From contig NZ_LHVH01000022.1 in the NCBI RefSeq assembly GCF_001269885.1, positions 186,001 through 250,000 of the forward strand: a stretch of 64,000 bases of DNA. The letters run 5' to 3'. Made by a program: the position numbers and the translations under genes. Numbering within the stretch: position 1 is the stretch's first letter; every line of letters starts with the position of its first letter. A model generated the notes under the pieces. That model was not told where the DNA came from. It did no database searches and saw only the letters and a program-made list of their open reading frames with translations. This document shows positions 8,413 through 16,995 of this stretch, piece after piece. This DNA comes from Pseudomonas kilonensis. GTDB taxonomy: Bacteria; Pseudomonadota; Gammaproteobacteria; Pseudomonadales; Pseudomonadaceae.

Positions 8413-9390
8413 TCAGTCAGGTGGGGCATGCAGCAGATGGGCGATACGGGCTTTGTCCTTGACCCCGAGCTTGCTGTAGATAGCGCGGATGTGGTGGCGC
8501 ACAGTATTGGGGGACATGCCCAGGTCGCGGGCGACTTCCTTGTAGGTCTTGCCTTCGCCGAAGCCTTGGGCCACGGCGTTTTCCCGTGGGCTCAGTTGCA
8601 TCAGCACCGTGCGGCTGCGGGCGGCCAGCAGGAACAGATCGCCGACCGTCGAGGCCTCGACCTGCAAGTGCTTGCCTTCATACCCGTCGGCGTCCATCGC
8701 CACCGGCAGGCAAGGACCGCTCCAGTCCGGCCATTCGCTCAACAGCAAGTCGACGAAGCCGCGCTCTGCGCAGTGCAGGGTGCCGCGTCGGTCGCACACG
8801 GCTAGAGCGAGATTGCGTGGGTGGGTGAGGGCCTCGCGCATGGCCACCAGTGTGCGAATCTGATTGGCGGACACCGCCGCCACCAGGTGCAGCATGAGGT
8901 TGTTCAACAGCAGGCAGTCCTGCTCGGTAAAGCGTGCCGCGTCGGTCGCGCGATAGAGCGCGAGGTGATCGCTGAGATGGGTTTGCGGGTCGATGTACAC
9001 CACGCACAGCAATTCGCCAATGGCGTAGGTCTCACCGAGCCAATTGAGCCCAGGGCCGCTGGCAGGGTTACGCATGTCGACAATGACGGCTTGTCCGGGA
9101 ACATCGTGAGCCCTGGTGACGGTCACATCGATATGACGAATCGACTGCCAGTCCGACAGGTAACTACGGGGCAGTTTGTGGAGATAGGAGCTGTGTTCTT
9201 CGGGTAACCCGTCAATCAATGCTCCGCGGCCCCACCAGGCGCTGTCGAAGGGCAGCAGTTGGCTGATGCAGCTCAGTGCTGCTTCGTGGAAATGCTCGAT
9301 GTCTTTGTCCTGCGCCAGGCGCTGAAGCTCCAGTGTCATTGCGCTGAAGGCCTCGAGGAGGCGGGCGTGACCATGATCATGACGGCTCAT
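8413..9390 (-). CDS. LuxR-type helix-turn-helix transcriptional regulator
   Basis: A 325-residue regulator. The C-terminal 65 residues form a GerE/LuxR domain: 'LSPRENAVAQGFGEGKTYKE', then 'ARDLGMSPNTVRHHIRAIYSKLGV'. The N-terminal 250 residues lack the receiver Asp pattern and are probably a GAF-like ligand-sensing region ('LPFDSAWWGRG' and 'FTEQDCLLLNNLMLHL'). It is transcribed in the same direction as the channel, MFS and amidohydrolase genes and separated from them by about 130 bases with a repeated 12-mer on both sides, so it is likely the local regulator. The inducer is unknown. Confidence 0.87.
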   Translation of the reverse strand: MSRHDHGHARLLEAFSAMTLELQRLAQDKDIEHFHEAALSCISQLLPFDSAWWGRGALIDGLPEEHSSYLHKLPRSYLSDWQSIRHIDVTVTRAHDVPGQAVIVDMRNPASGPGLNWLGETYAIGELLCVVYIDPQTHLSDHLALYRATDAARFTEQDCLLLNNLMLHLVAAVSANQIRTLVAMREALTHPRNLALAVCDRRGTLHCAERGFVDLLLSEWPDWSGPCLPVAMDADGYEGKHLQVEASTVGDLFLLAARSRTVLMQLSPRENAVAQGFGEGKTYKEVARDLGMSPNTVRHHIRAIYSKLGVKDKARIAHLLHAPPD

Positions 9391-9760
9391 TCGTATGTAC
9401 CTCTGTGCGACATTCTTATTGTTTTCGTCACGAAGTCATTGAGGGCCGGAACGTCGTTTTGACGTGGGGCAGGGCCTGGGGCGAGTATCGGCGGATTCAA
9501 GGAGGATCGCCATCCTACAGATGCATGATGATCGCGCCCGGAGGGAGCTCTTCCGCCTGTGGACGGCAGGTATGAAAATCCGCAAGTCCAAACGGTGGCC
9601 GGTGTCAGGGGAGGAGGACGCCGCGTTCAGCCAGCCTGTTCAAGGGCGAGGAAATGAGGACAGGCTACTAGATGATAGCCTTTTGCTTTTAAGCGGATCC
9701 CGCTAGAATTCGTCCCCCTCTCTGTGAGCGGCATTAGTCAAATTACGCAAGGAAGTCGAT
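9391..9760. other. Intergenic region between luxR and the lipoprotein gene
   Basis: No convincing gene is present in these 370 bases. The region holds the start of the leftward luxR transcript with the 12-mer GTCGTTTTGACG at 9453-9464. Near 9704-9709 there is a TAGAAT that may be the -10 of the lipoprotein promoter, with only a weak upstream partner. An 80-codon open frame at 9464-9706 has no family resemblance or ribosome site and was left out. Confidence 0.5.
9453..9464 (+). promoter_or_regulatory. Second copy of the candidate LuxR-regulator site
   Basis: GTCGTTTTGACG lies 63 bases upstream of the luxR start, inside a slightly longer ACGTC...GACGT inverted element. An exact inverted 12-base match at 8368-8379 precedes the channel gene. 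The pair is most simply read as autoregulation plus control of the uptake operon. Confidence 0.45.
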
Positions 9761-10396
9761 ATGCAATTTGCAAAAGCCATAGGCCTCGCCTTGGCCTTGA
9801 GCCTGAGTGGATGCGCCAGTTTCACCAAAGATGAAGTTGCCCCCGTGAATCTGCCTTCAATGGCCAGCTACTCGAACAAGCCGAACGTCTATGTCGATTT
9901 CGATTTCTATCAGGGCGACCCCGACAATGCCAAGGCCACCGAGGTGCCGCAGGCTCGCGACATGCTCAAGCCCGACCTGAAGCGAACCTTCGATGAATCA
10001 GGACTTTTTGGGCGCGTGGTCTTTGACGAATTCCAGAAGCAACCAGGCGATTACAGTCTTCGATTGAAGGTCTACAACCATGCGCCAGGCGGTGGGCAAA
10101 TGGTCCTGGCGTTCATCAGTGGCTTCACGTTCACGATCATTCCTGCGTTGGCGACCGACCAGTACACCATGAGCCTGGAAACCCTGGACGAGCAGGGCCA
10201 GCCGTTGGGCAAGACCAGCAATCATGATGCGGTCAACACCTGGATGGGCATCTGGTTCCTGCCCCTGGCAGGCAATACGCCCAAGGCGGCCATCACCGAC
10301 ACCTTCAACCGCCAGGTCAATGCGCTGTTGAAGAACTGGGTCGACAACAACCGCATAAAATACTCCGCTGTCGACACCCGCATTCCACGGGGCTGA
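9761..10396 (+). CDS. Lipoprotein of unknown function
   Basis: A 211-residue lipoprotein. The N-terminus has a short signal with lipobox LSGC and the lipidated Cys near residue 18; the following 'ASFTKD' does not carry an Asp at +2, so sorting to the outer membrane is likely. The mature protein has a segment 'PNVYVDFDFYQGD', a hydrophobic stretch 'MVLAFISGFTFTIIPAL' that could insert in a membrane, and 'WMGIWFLPLAG'. I do not recognise a characterised family. It faces another lipoprotein gene across a shared terminator, and both lack obvious enzymatic motifs. Confidence 0.8.
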   Translation: MQFAKAIGLALALSLSGCASFTKDEVAPVNLPSMASYSNKPNVYVDFDFYQGDPDNAKATEVPQARDMLKPDLKRTFDESGLFGRVVFDEFQKQPGDYSLRLKVYNHAPGGGQMVLAFISGFTFTIIPALATDQYTMSLETLDEQGQPLGKTSNHDAVNTWMGIWFLPLAGNTPKAAITDTFNRQVNALLKNWVDNNRIKYSAVDTRIPRG

Positions 10397-10405
10397 CACC
10401 GATAG

Positions 10406-10436
10406 AAAAAGAGCCGCAATCGCGGCTCTTTTTTTT
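10406..10436. terminator. Bidirectional intrinsic terminator
   Basis: GAGCCGC (10411-10417) pairs with GCGGCTC (10422-10428) around AATC, extended by A and T runs on either side. The eight-T tail makes it a strong terminator for the rightward lipoprotein, and the A run serves the leftward one. Confidence 0.92.
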
Positions 10437-10438
10437 GA

Positions 10439-10984
10439 TCACTTCAACGCTTGAGTGAACTGCGGGTCGCTATACAAGCTCTTGAGCAGATCTTGCAACA
10501 TCGGGTTGTAGTTGTTCGCGGCCGCCGGAATGGCGATCGGACCGAAGAAACTGCTGTCCCAATCACGCTGCACGTCTTTAGTGGTTTCGTATAAAACCTG
10601 ATCACCTTTACGCAGCGTGAAGCGCGCAGCCACTTCGCCATGGCCGCTGCTCATGCCTGCGGTGAGCTGGCTCTTGACCAACTGAACCTGCAACTGCCGG
10701 TCAGCCCGAGGGTCCAACAGACCCGCCTGGCGGAGCTCATCGTTGATCGCGGCCTGGATGTGCAGTGGAACGCTGCCCTCGGGCGACGAAATCGGGTTCA
10801 GGCGCACCATCAGCGACCCTTGACCTGAATCCGCATTCACCTGCGTCTCGCGCAAGGGCTGCATGGGTGCATTTTTCTTGAGCTGCTGAACGTTCTGAAA
10901 ATTGGGTTCATAGCGGGTCATGGTCACGCCACAGCCTTGTAGCAGCAGCGCGCAGAACGGTAGAGCCAAGTAGAGCTTCTTCAC
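10439..10984 (-). CDS. Lipoprotein of unknown function
   Basis: A 181-residue lipoprotein with a typical signal ending in the lipobox LQGC; the lipidated Cys is near residue 18 and is followed by Gly, consistent with outer-membrane sorting. The mature sequence contains 'GQGSLMVRLNPISSPEG', 'LQVQLVKSQLTAGM' and 'RDWDSSFFGPIAIPAA', which resemble Pseudomonas lipoproteins annotated only as hypothetical. It converges on the lipoprotein gene at 9.8-10.4 kb, with three bases between its stop and the shared terminator tail. No catalytic motif is visible. Confidence 0.8.
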   Translation of the reverse strand: MKKLYLALPFCALLLQGCGVTMTRYEPNFQNVQQLKKNAPMQPLRETQVNADSGQGSLMVRLNPISSPEGSVPLHIQAAINDELRQAGLLDPRADRQLQVQLVKSQLTAGMSSGHGEVAARFTLRKGDQVLYETTKDVQRDWDSSFFGPIAIPAAANNYNPMLQDLLKSLYSDPQFTQALK

Positions 10985-11080
10985 AGCAAATCCTTATGTG
11001 CTTTTTTAGAAGGCGTGATTATCGACAGATGGCTTTAAGCTATCAAGGATGAGTTGAGGTTTATGCTGCACCCAAACATC

Positions 11081-12496
11081 TCAGCCGTATTGGCTGGCAG
11101 ATCCAGCAGCGGTTCTAGGCTTTCGGGAACAGGTCAACTGGTAAGCAATTGCCAACCAGATGAACCACGCCGGCATAACCATCAACGCAATACGGGTGTC
11201 AGGTCTCAATGCCAGCAGACAAAGAACAAAGCCCAGGAACACTAGGGAAAACCAGGCCATTGGCACGCCGCCAGGCATTTTGTAGGCCGATTTCGCATGC
11301 AGCTCAGGCCGCTTTTTGCGATAGGCAATATACGACGCAAGGATCGTCGACCAAGTAAAAATCACCAGGATTGCCGATACAGTGGAAACAATGGTGAATG
11401 CGGTCATCACTTCTGGAACGATGAAAAGCAACAACACACCCACGAGCATTAACAGCGTGGTGAAGGCCAGACTCAGCAGAGGCACGCTATTGCTCGACAG
11501 ACGTCGGAAAATCCCCGGGGCGTTGTCCTGGTTGGCCAGTCCGAACAGCATGCGACTAGACGAAAATACACCACTGTTGGCCGAGGAAGCGGCAGACGTC
11601 AGCACCACAAAGTTGACGATACCGGCTGCCGCGGGAAAACCTGCAACCAGGAACAGCTCGACGAAAGGGCTCTTGTTGGGCGATACCTGTTGCCACGAAG
11701 TCACTGCAATAATGCAGGCCAGTGCCAGCACATAAAACAGGATGATTCGCAGCGGAATCGAGTTGATGGCTTTCGGCAGGGTCTTCTCGGGGTTGCGGGT
11801 TTCGGCGGCGGCGGTGCCGATCAGTTCGGTGCCGGCAAATGAGAAGATCGCCATCTGGAAACCGGCAAAGAAACCGAACAGGCCGTTGGGGAAGGCCGCT
11901 TGTTTATCCAGCAGGTGGTTCAGCGAAGCAGTAACACCGCTGGGTGAGACAAAGGAGCTGGCAATCAGCACCATGCTGACGCCAATCAGGGTGATGACGG
12001 CAATGATCTTGATGATCGCGAACCAGAACTCCACTTCACCAAAAAGCCTGACCGTCAGCACATTCAAGGCGAACAGGGTCATCAGCATACCGATGGCCGG
12101 TATCCAGGCGGGTACATCGGGGAACCAATACTGAAAAAATCCGCCGACCACGACAGCATCGCCTATCACCGCCACGCTCCAGCTCAGCCAATACGACCAG
12201 CCAAGAAAGAATGCCGCGCGCGGGCCGAGGTAGGCACCGGCAAAATCCGCGAAAGTCTTGAAGTTCAAGTTGGAGAGCAGCATTTCGCCCATGGCACGCA
12301 TGACGAAATAAACGAACAGACCGATGATCATGTAGATGAGGATGATCGACGTGCCCGAGAGGGCGATGATCTTCCCGGAACCCATGAACAAACCGGTACC
12401 GATGGCGCCTCCCATGGCCATTAACTGAATGTGACGATTGCTGAGGGTGCGCTGCAGCGCAGGCTGTTCAATCAGCCCTGATGGAGTCGATTTCAT
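11081..12496 (-). CDS. Amino acid permease (APC superfamily, CycA/AnsP-like)
   Basis: A 471-residue inner-membrane transporter with about twelve hydrophobic segments. The N-terminal 'LSNRHIQLMAMGGAIGTGLFMGSG' region and 'FSFAGTELIGTAAAETRNPEKTLP' are the substrate- and sodium/proton-site signatures of the amino acid transporter (AAT) family, near the D-Ala/Gly and GABA permeases. It is the last gene of a leftward set after an acetylpolyamine-type amidohydrolase and ornithine cyclodeaminase, about 180 bases downstream of the latter. It may import ornithine or a related amine or amino acid, which is an inference from context. Confidence 0.88.
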   Translation of the reverse strand: MKSTPSGLIEQPALQRTLSNRHIQLMAMGGAIGTGLFMGSGKIIALSGTSIILIYMIIGLFVYFVMRAMGEMLLSNLNFKTFADFAGAYLGPRAAFFLGWSYWLSWSVAVIGDAVVVGGFFQYWFPDVPAWIPAIGMLMTLFALNVLTVRLFGEVEFWFAIIKIIAVITLIGVSMVLIASSFVSPSGVTASLNHLLDKQAAFPNGLFGFFAGFQMAIFSFAGTELIGTAAAETRNPEKTLPKAINSIPLRIILFYVLALACIIAVTSWQQVSPNKSPFVELFLVAGFPAAAGIVNFVVLTSAASSANSGVFSSSRMLFGLANQDNAPGIFRRLSSNSVPLLSLAFTTLLMLVGVLLLFIVPEVMTAFTIVSTVSAILVIFTWSTILASYIAYRKKRPELHAKSAYKMPGGVPMAWFSLVFLGFVLCLLALRPDTRIALMVMPAWFIWLAIAYQLTCSRKPRTAAGSASQYG

Positions 12497-12673
12497 TACA
12501 AAACCTCTTGATTTTATGTTTTTGAGTTTTGGCAGAAAAGTGGTGTCTTGCGTATTTGTTAGAGATGCAACGGCTACTGACGGTGGTTGTTTTTGCAGAG
12601 CGAGATTTGCCGCGTACCCACAGTGGTGCGTAGCCCCTTGGCACTTTGCTCAGGGGCATCACTTATGGTTTTT

Positions 12674-13729
12674 TCAACTCACTGTGCGCAGGCGTGAGGG
12701 GATGATTGCTGGCTGCTGATCCAGGATCTGGTAGAGGTCTTTTATGTTGGCAGGCCTCGGCACCAAGTGGATGTGCTCACCGATTGCATGCTCCTGCGCC
12801 AGGTCTAGCACGTAGCGCAATGACGAAAAGTCTTCGAGGGCAAAGCCCACCGAATCGAACACGGTGACCTGCGCGTCGTTCTCGCGGCCCTTGATTTCGC
12901 CCTGAACAATCCGGAAAAACTCGACGACGGGAAAGTCGGCTTCCAATTGCTGGATGTCACCTTCAATCCGGGTCTGAGGTTCAAATTCAACGATGACCCG
13001 GGCATTGCGCAAGATCTCGGCGTGCAGCTCGGTTTTCCCCGGACAGTCACCCCCTACGGCATTGATATGCATGCCGGGTTCGATCATCTCGGGCGTCAGG
13101 ATCGTTGCGTAGGCTTTATCTGCAGTGACCGTGGTGACGATGTCTGCGCCCTTGACCGCTTCTTGCACAGAGCCGGCCAGGGTCACCTCAAGATCCGGGA
13201 ACGCGGCCAGGTTGCGCTTCAACTTAAGCGAGGCGTCACGATCGATATCGAATATGCGCAGTTCCTTGATCGATAGCATTTCGTGGAAGGCGAGGGCCTG
13301 AAATTCGCTTTGGGCGCCATTGCCGATGATTGCCATGATGCGGGCATCCGGGCGCGCCAGGGACTTCGCGACCAAGGCGGAGGTCGCCGCAGTGCGCACA
13401 GCGGTGGTCAGCGTCAGTTCACTGAGCAGGATTGGATAGCCGCTGTGGACATCGGCCAGGACACCGAACGCCATGACCGTCAGCAAGTTGCTTTGACCGT
13501 TGTCCGGATGGCCATTGACGTATTTGAACGAGTACTGCTGGCCATCGTCGGTCGGCATCAACTCGATCACACCCTTGGCCGAATGATTGGCGGTGCGAGG
13601 CGACTTATCAAACTGCGCCCAACGTGAATAATCAGCTTCGATGTAATCCGCCATTTCGCGGATTGCGCGACGGATGCCCACCGTGGCGAACAGGCGTGCG
13701 GCATGATCGACGTCTATGAAAAGAGTCAT
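12674..13729 (-). CDS. Ornithine cyclodeaminase family protein
   Basis: A 351-residue enzyme of the ornithine cyclodeaminase/mu-crystallin family, which converts L-ornithine to L-proline and ammonia using bound NAD. The N-terminal half has 'GVIELMPTDDGQQYSFKYVNGHP' (substrate-binding Lys/Arg region), and the Rossmann segment has 'IIGNGAQSEFQALAF' followed by 'IRIFDID'-like residues. 'HINAVGGDCPGKTEL' contains the Asp-bearing active-site loop expected for true cyclodeaminases. It lies 50 bases downstream of the amidohydrolase and is probably cotranscribed with it. Together they suggest release of an ornithine-like product followed by conversion to proline. Confidence 0.88.
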   Translation of the reverse strand: MTLFIDVDHAARLFATVGIRRAIREMADYIEADYSRWAQFDKSPRTANHSAKGVIELMPTDDGQQYSFKYVNGHPDNGQSNLLTVMAFGVLADVHSGYPILLSELTLTTAVRTAATSALVAKSLARPDARIMAIIGNGAQSEFQALAFHEMLSIKELRIFDIDRDASLKLKRNLAAFPDLEVTLAGSVQEAVKGADIVTTVTADKAYATILTPEMIEPGMHINAVGGDCPGKTELHAEILRNARVIVEFEPQTRIEGDIQQLEADFPVVEFFRIVQGEIKGRENDAQVTVFDSVGFALEDFSSLRYVLDLAQEHAIGEHIHLVPRPANIKDLYQILDQQPAIIPSRLRTVS

Positions 13730-13779
13730 GTTTTTATTCTCCGGTTCTGTAGTAACAACGTTGCGGGGCAGGGGACGGC

Positions 13780-14823
13780 TCAGCTGCGTTTGCTCTCGAA
13801 ACCATGCAGCACATTGACCGCATTGATTCCGATTTCATCGACCATGTAGCCGCCTTCCATCACGAACAGAGTGGGGCAGCCCACACCCGCTATCAGCTCG
13901 CCGATGCCGATGAAATCTTCGCTTTCCAGCAGGAAGTGGCTGATGGGGTCATCCTTGAACGTGTCGACGCCGAGCGAAATAACCAGCACTTCAGGGGCGA
14001 ATTGCTGGAGTTTCCTGCAGGCGTGGAGCAGGGCATTGCGATAGCTTTCCCAGGTGGTATTTTTCGGCAACGGGTAGTTGAGGTTGTAACCTTCGCCATG
14101 GCCGGCGCCGACTTCGTGACTGAAGCCTGAGTAGTACGGATAAGACACCGCAGGTTCGCCGTGCAGCGACACGAACATGACGTCACTGCGTTCGTAAAAG
14201 ATGTTCTGGGTGCCGTTGCCATGATGGAAGTCGACGTCCAGTACTGCGACACGTTTCGCGCCTTGAGTGATGGCCTGTTGTGCGGCAATGGCGGCGTTGT
14301 TGAGATAGCAATAACCCCCCATGTATTCACGCGCTGCGTGATGGCCGGGCGGACGGCACAGGGCGAAGGCACTGTCGTGGCCTTCATCGATCAGCGCCAG
14401 GCCGGTGAGGGCGATGTCTGCGCTGGTCTTTACGGCGTGCCATGTGGTCGCGGTAATCGGAGAACCGGCATCCATGGCGAAGAAACCGAGCTTTCCGTCG
14501 ATGAACGTCGGAACTTGATCGTTGGACAATTCGCGCACTGGCCATACCAGCGGCAAGGCATCGTGGGTACGCCCGGTCGCACACCATTCTGACCATGCGC
14601 TTTCAAGAAAGCTGACGTAGCGCTCGCTGTGCGCATTGACGTAACACGACCGGTCAAAAACCCGTGGTTCGACGATCTGGCCAAGGCCTACCTGCTTGAC
14701 TCGATCATGTACGGTATCGGCCCGGCTGGGCTGTTCGAACGACGGCTTGAGCACGCCGTCCTTCAATTCGGTGCCGTGGTGCAAACGGTGGGAATCACTG
14801 AAAACTGTAAACATTCTGCGCAT
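13780..14823 (-). CDS. aphA: Acetylpolyamine amidohydrolase-like deacetylase
   Basis: A 347-residue zinc-dependent deacetylase. Motifs are 'CRPPGHHA' near 155-160, 'VLDVDFHHGNG' with Asp/His zinc ligands near 195-197, 'SLGVDTFKDDP' with the third ligand near 284, and 'MEGGYMVDE' with the catalytic Tyr near 325. The spacing and the N-terminal 'MFTVFSDSHRLHH' match the acetylpolyamine amidohydrolases of Mycoplana and Pseudomonas. It probably removes acetyl groups from N-acetylated diamines or polyamines. It heads the leftward aphA-ocd-permease set and is divergent from the Lrp regulator. Confidence 0.87.
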   Translation of the reverse strand: MRRMFTVFSDSHRLHHGTELKDGVLKPSFEQPSRADTVHDRVKQVGLGQIVEPRVFDRSCYVNAHSERYVSFLESAWSEWCATGRTHDALPLVWPVRELSNDQVPTFIDGKLGFFAMDAGSPITATTWHAVKTSADIALTGLALIDEGHDSAFALCRPPGHHAAREYMGGYCYLNNAAIAAQQAITQGAKRVAVLDVDFHHGNGTQNIFYERSDVMFVSLHGEPAVSYPYYSGFSHEVGAGHGEGYNLNYPLPKNTTWESYRNALLHACRKLQQFAPEVLVISLGVDTFKDDPISHFLLESEDFIGIGELIAGVGCPTLFVMEGGYMVDEIGINAVNVLHGFESKRS

Positions 14824-14933
14824 CCGTTAATGTGAGCCAGTGCAAATATTCTGTTCTGGACTGGATGCGCTTTCTTTGCTTTATATTCGTGGCTTGTTAG
14901 ATTTTTCGGGCGTTTTTACTCAGGATTGGCGAA

Positions 14934-15434
14934 ATGCAGAAAAAATCATCCAAACGCATCAGCCTCGACGAGACGGACCTGGCGATACTCACATTGCTGC
15001 AAGAGGATGCGAGCATTTCCAACGCCGAGCTCAGTGAACGCCTGTCGTTAAGCCTCACACCTTGCTGGCGCCGGCGTAAGAGAATGGAGGAAGCGGGCGT
15101 GATCAAGGGCTATCAGGCCAACCTTGATCGACGCATGCTGGGGCTGGATATCATGGCGTTCGTGCACATCCGTTTTTCCACCCACGCCGATCACGCTCCC
15201 GACGCCTTCGAGGCGGTGATTGCGCAACTACCTGAAGTGCTGTCCTGTCACAAGATCACCGGGGATGCCGATTACGTGTTGCAAGTGTTGGCGGAGGATC
15301 TTGATAGCTACAGTGATTTTATCGAGCGGGTGCTCAGGCGCCAGGTGGGCATTGCATCCATTCAGTCGAGCCTGGCGTTGCGCGAGGTCAAGACCAGTAG
15401 CCGTATTGCGATACCCAAATCGAGCAAGGAGTGA
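14934..15434 (+). CDS. Lrp/AsnC family transcriptional regulator
   Basis: A 166-residue Lrp-type regulator with an N-terminal winged helix ('LDETDLAILTLLQEDASISNAELSE' in pieces, then 'SLTPCWRRRKRMEEAGVIKGY') and a C-terminal RAM ligand-binding domain ('HITGDADYVLQV'-like 'KITGDADYVLQVLAEDLD'). Such proteins sense amino acids. The gene is divergent from the amidohydrolase gene with a 110-base shared intergenic space, so it probably controls aphA-ocd-permease in response to ornithine, proline or a related compound. A sigma-54 activator gene follows 70 bases downstream in the same direction. Confidence 0.88.
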   Translation: MQKKSSKRISLDETDLAILTLLQEDASISNAELSERLSLSLTPCWRRRKRMEEAGVIKGYQANLDRRMLGLDIMAFVHIRFSTHADHAPDAFEAVIAQLPEVLSCHKITGDADYVLQVLAEDLDSYSDFIERVLRRQVGIASIQSSLALREVKTSSRIAIPKSSKE

Positions 15435-15504
15435 GTGGGGTGACGATTTTCTTCTGCACAACTTTTACACTTAACGGCTCCCCACCCTCGAAGGAACGTT
15501 CCCG

Positions 15505-16878
15505 GTGAATGTCAACGACGCCAGTTTCGAAGAACTGCTCAACGCTTTACATGACGGCGTCTACATCACTGATGGCGACGGCAAGACGCTGAAAGTCAAT
15601 CAAGCCTATGAGCGCCTGAGCGGACTCAGTGGTGGCGATCTCATCGGTCGACCTATGCAGGAGCTGGTGAAGGAGGGCGTTATCTCGCAATCGGCCACGC
15701 TGCGGGTATTGCAGGGAGGTCGGCCTGTGTCGGTGATGCAGAGCCTGAGCCAGGGCAAGAAATTGCTCGTCAGCGCCACGCCGATTCTCGACGCTGAAAA
15801 CCGGATTTCATATGTTGTCAGTACCGTACGCGACATGACAGAACTGCTGCGCATGAAACACGAGCGCGATGAGTTGCAACAGCTTAAGCAACTGCGCAGC
15901 AGCACCGCCAAACTTCATGCTGGCCAACGAGACAAACTCCTGAGTTCTCCGCTTATGGCCGATCAGGAGGTTTCCGGCCGTGTCTTCTCGCTGGCCCGGC
16001 AGGTAGCCAGCAGTTCGGTGAAGGTTTTGCTCCAGGGCGAAACCGGCGTCGGGAAGACCCTCGTAGCGCAATTCATCCACAACGCCAGCCCGCGTGCCAG
16101 TGAGCCATTTCTCGCCCTCAACTGCGGTGCGCTGCCCGAGAATCTGATCGAAGCCGAGTTGTTTGGCTATGCACCCGGTGCGTTCACAGGTGCAGGTCCC
16201 AAAGGCAAGCGTGGCCTGCTGGAGCTGGCGCATCACGGAACATTGTTTCTCGATGAAATTGGTGATTTGCCGCTGCCGGTGCAGGTCAAGTTACTCAAGG
16301 TCATCGAAGAAAATCGCTTCATTCCGGTCGGGGGCCTGGAGCTGAAGGAGGTCGATGTACGCATCATCAGCGCCACCCACCACGACCTCAAAAAGCTGGT
16401 GGCAGAAGGTCGTTTTCGGGCTGATCTGTATTACCGGCTCAACGTGGTGCCGATCAACATTCCGGCACTGCGCGAGCGCCGGGAGGAGATTGCTCCGCTG
16501 CTGCATTACTACCTGGACAGATTCAATGTCCGTTATGAACGCCAGGTGCAATGGGGGCTCGAAGCCCTTGATCTGATGTGCGACTACGACTGGCCTGGCA
16601 ACATCCGTGAGCTGATCAACATAGTCGAGCGCCTGGTGGTGACCAATCAGACAGGGACTATTGAGGCGCTTGATATGCCTGAGGAGATCCTTAACCTCAA
16701 TCCACTGAATACCAATGACACCGGCTTGCCGCTGCGCAAGGTATTGGAAAACGCCGAGCGCAATGCGATTCGTGCCGCGCTGCGTGCGCACAAGACCACG
16801 CGCCTTGCAGCCAAGGCCTTGGGCGTGAGTCAGGCGACCGTGGTGCAGAAAATGAAACGCTGGGAACATTCTGATTAG
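15505..16878 (+). CDS. PAS-domain sigma-54-dependent activator
   Basis: A 457-residue enhancer-binding protein. The N-terminal PAS domain ('LLNALHDGVYITDGDGKTLK') is followed by a short coiled linker. The AAA+ domain has Walker A 'GETGVGKT' near 180, the sigma-54 contact loop GAFTGA near 226 and Walker B 'LFLDEIGDLP'. A TyrR/Fis-type helix-turn-helix ('TRLAAKALGVSQATVVQKMK') ends the protein. The start is GTG at 15505 with AAGGAACG upstream. Its stop codon lies inside a perfect palindrome that is probably its own enhancer site. A sigma-54 promoter about 120 bases further on precedes the alcohol dehydrogenase, the likely target. The PAS signal is unknown. Confidence 0.92.
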   Translation: MNVNDASFEELLNALHDGVYITDGDGKTLKVNQAYERLSGLSGGDLIGRPMQELVKEGVISQSATLRVLQGGRPVSVMQSLSQGKKLLVSATPILDAENRISYVVSTVRDMTELLRMKHERDELQQLKQLRSSTAKLHAGQRDKLLSSPLMADQEVSGRVFSLARQVASSSVKVLLQGETGVGKTLVAQFIHNASPRASEPFLALNCGALPENLIEAELFGYAPGAFTGAGPKGKRGLLELAHHGTLFLDEIGDLPLPVQVKLLKVIEENRFIPVGGLELKEVDVRIISATHHDLKKLVAEGRFRADLYYRLNVVPINIPALRERREEIAPLLHYYLDRFNVRYERQVQWGLEALDLMCDYDWPGNIRELINIVERLVVTNQTGTIEALDMPEEILNLNPLNTNDTGLPLRKVLENAERNAIRAALRAHKTTRLAAKALGVSQATVVQKMKRWEHSD

Positions 16879-16922
16879 GATTCTAATCAGCCCCGATTAA
16901 ATCGATCAGAAAACTAATCGGG
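16871..16922. promoter_or_regulatory. Candidate upstream activator sites for the sigma-54 regulator
   Basis: There are two adjacent inverted repeats with a shared GATTA/TAATC core. CTGATTAG and CTAATCAG (16871-16890) are an eight-base perfect pair separated by four bases, and CCCGATTA...TAATCGGG (16892-16922) is a second perfect eight-base pair. They lie 75-125 bases upstream of the -24/-12 promoter, a normal enhancer distance. The first overlaps the TAG stop codon of the activator gene. Confidence 0.7.
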
Positions 16923-16995
16923 ACTGACCGGTAAAAAAACCTCCTTCTTTCGTGTGAATCGCGTAAAGGCCCACGCCACGGGGCTTTGCGGGTAT

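Noticed and set aside
12497..12673. Riboswitch in the leader of the amino acid permease
   Set aside because: A CCCCT/AGGGG hairpin and a smaller stem exist, but there is no known aptamer core and no terminator or ribosome-site switch could be drawn.
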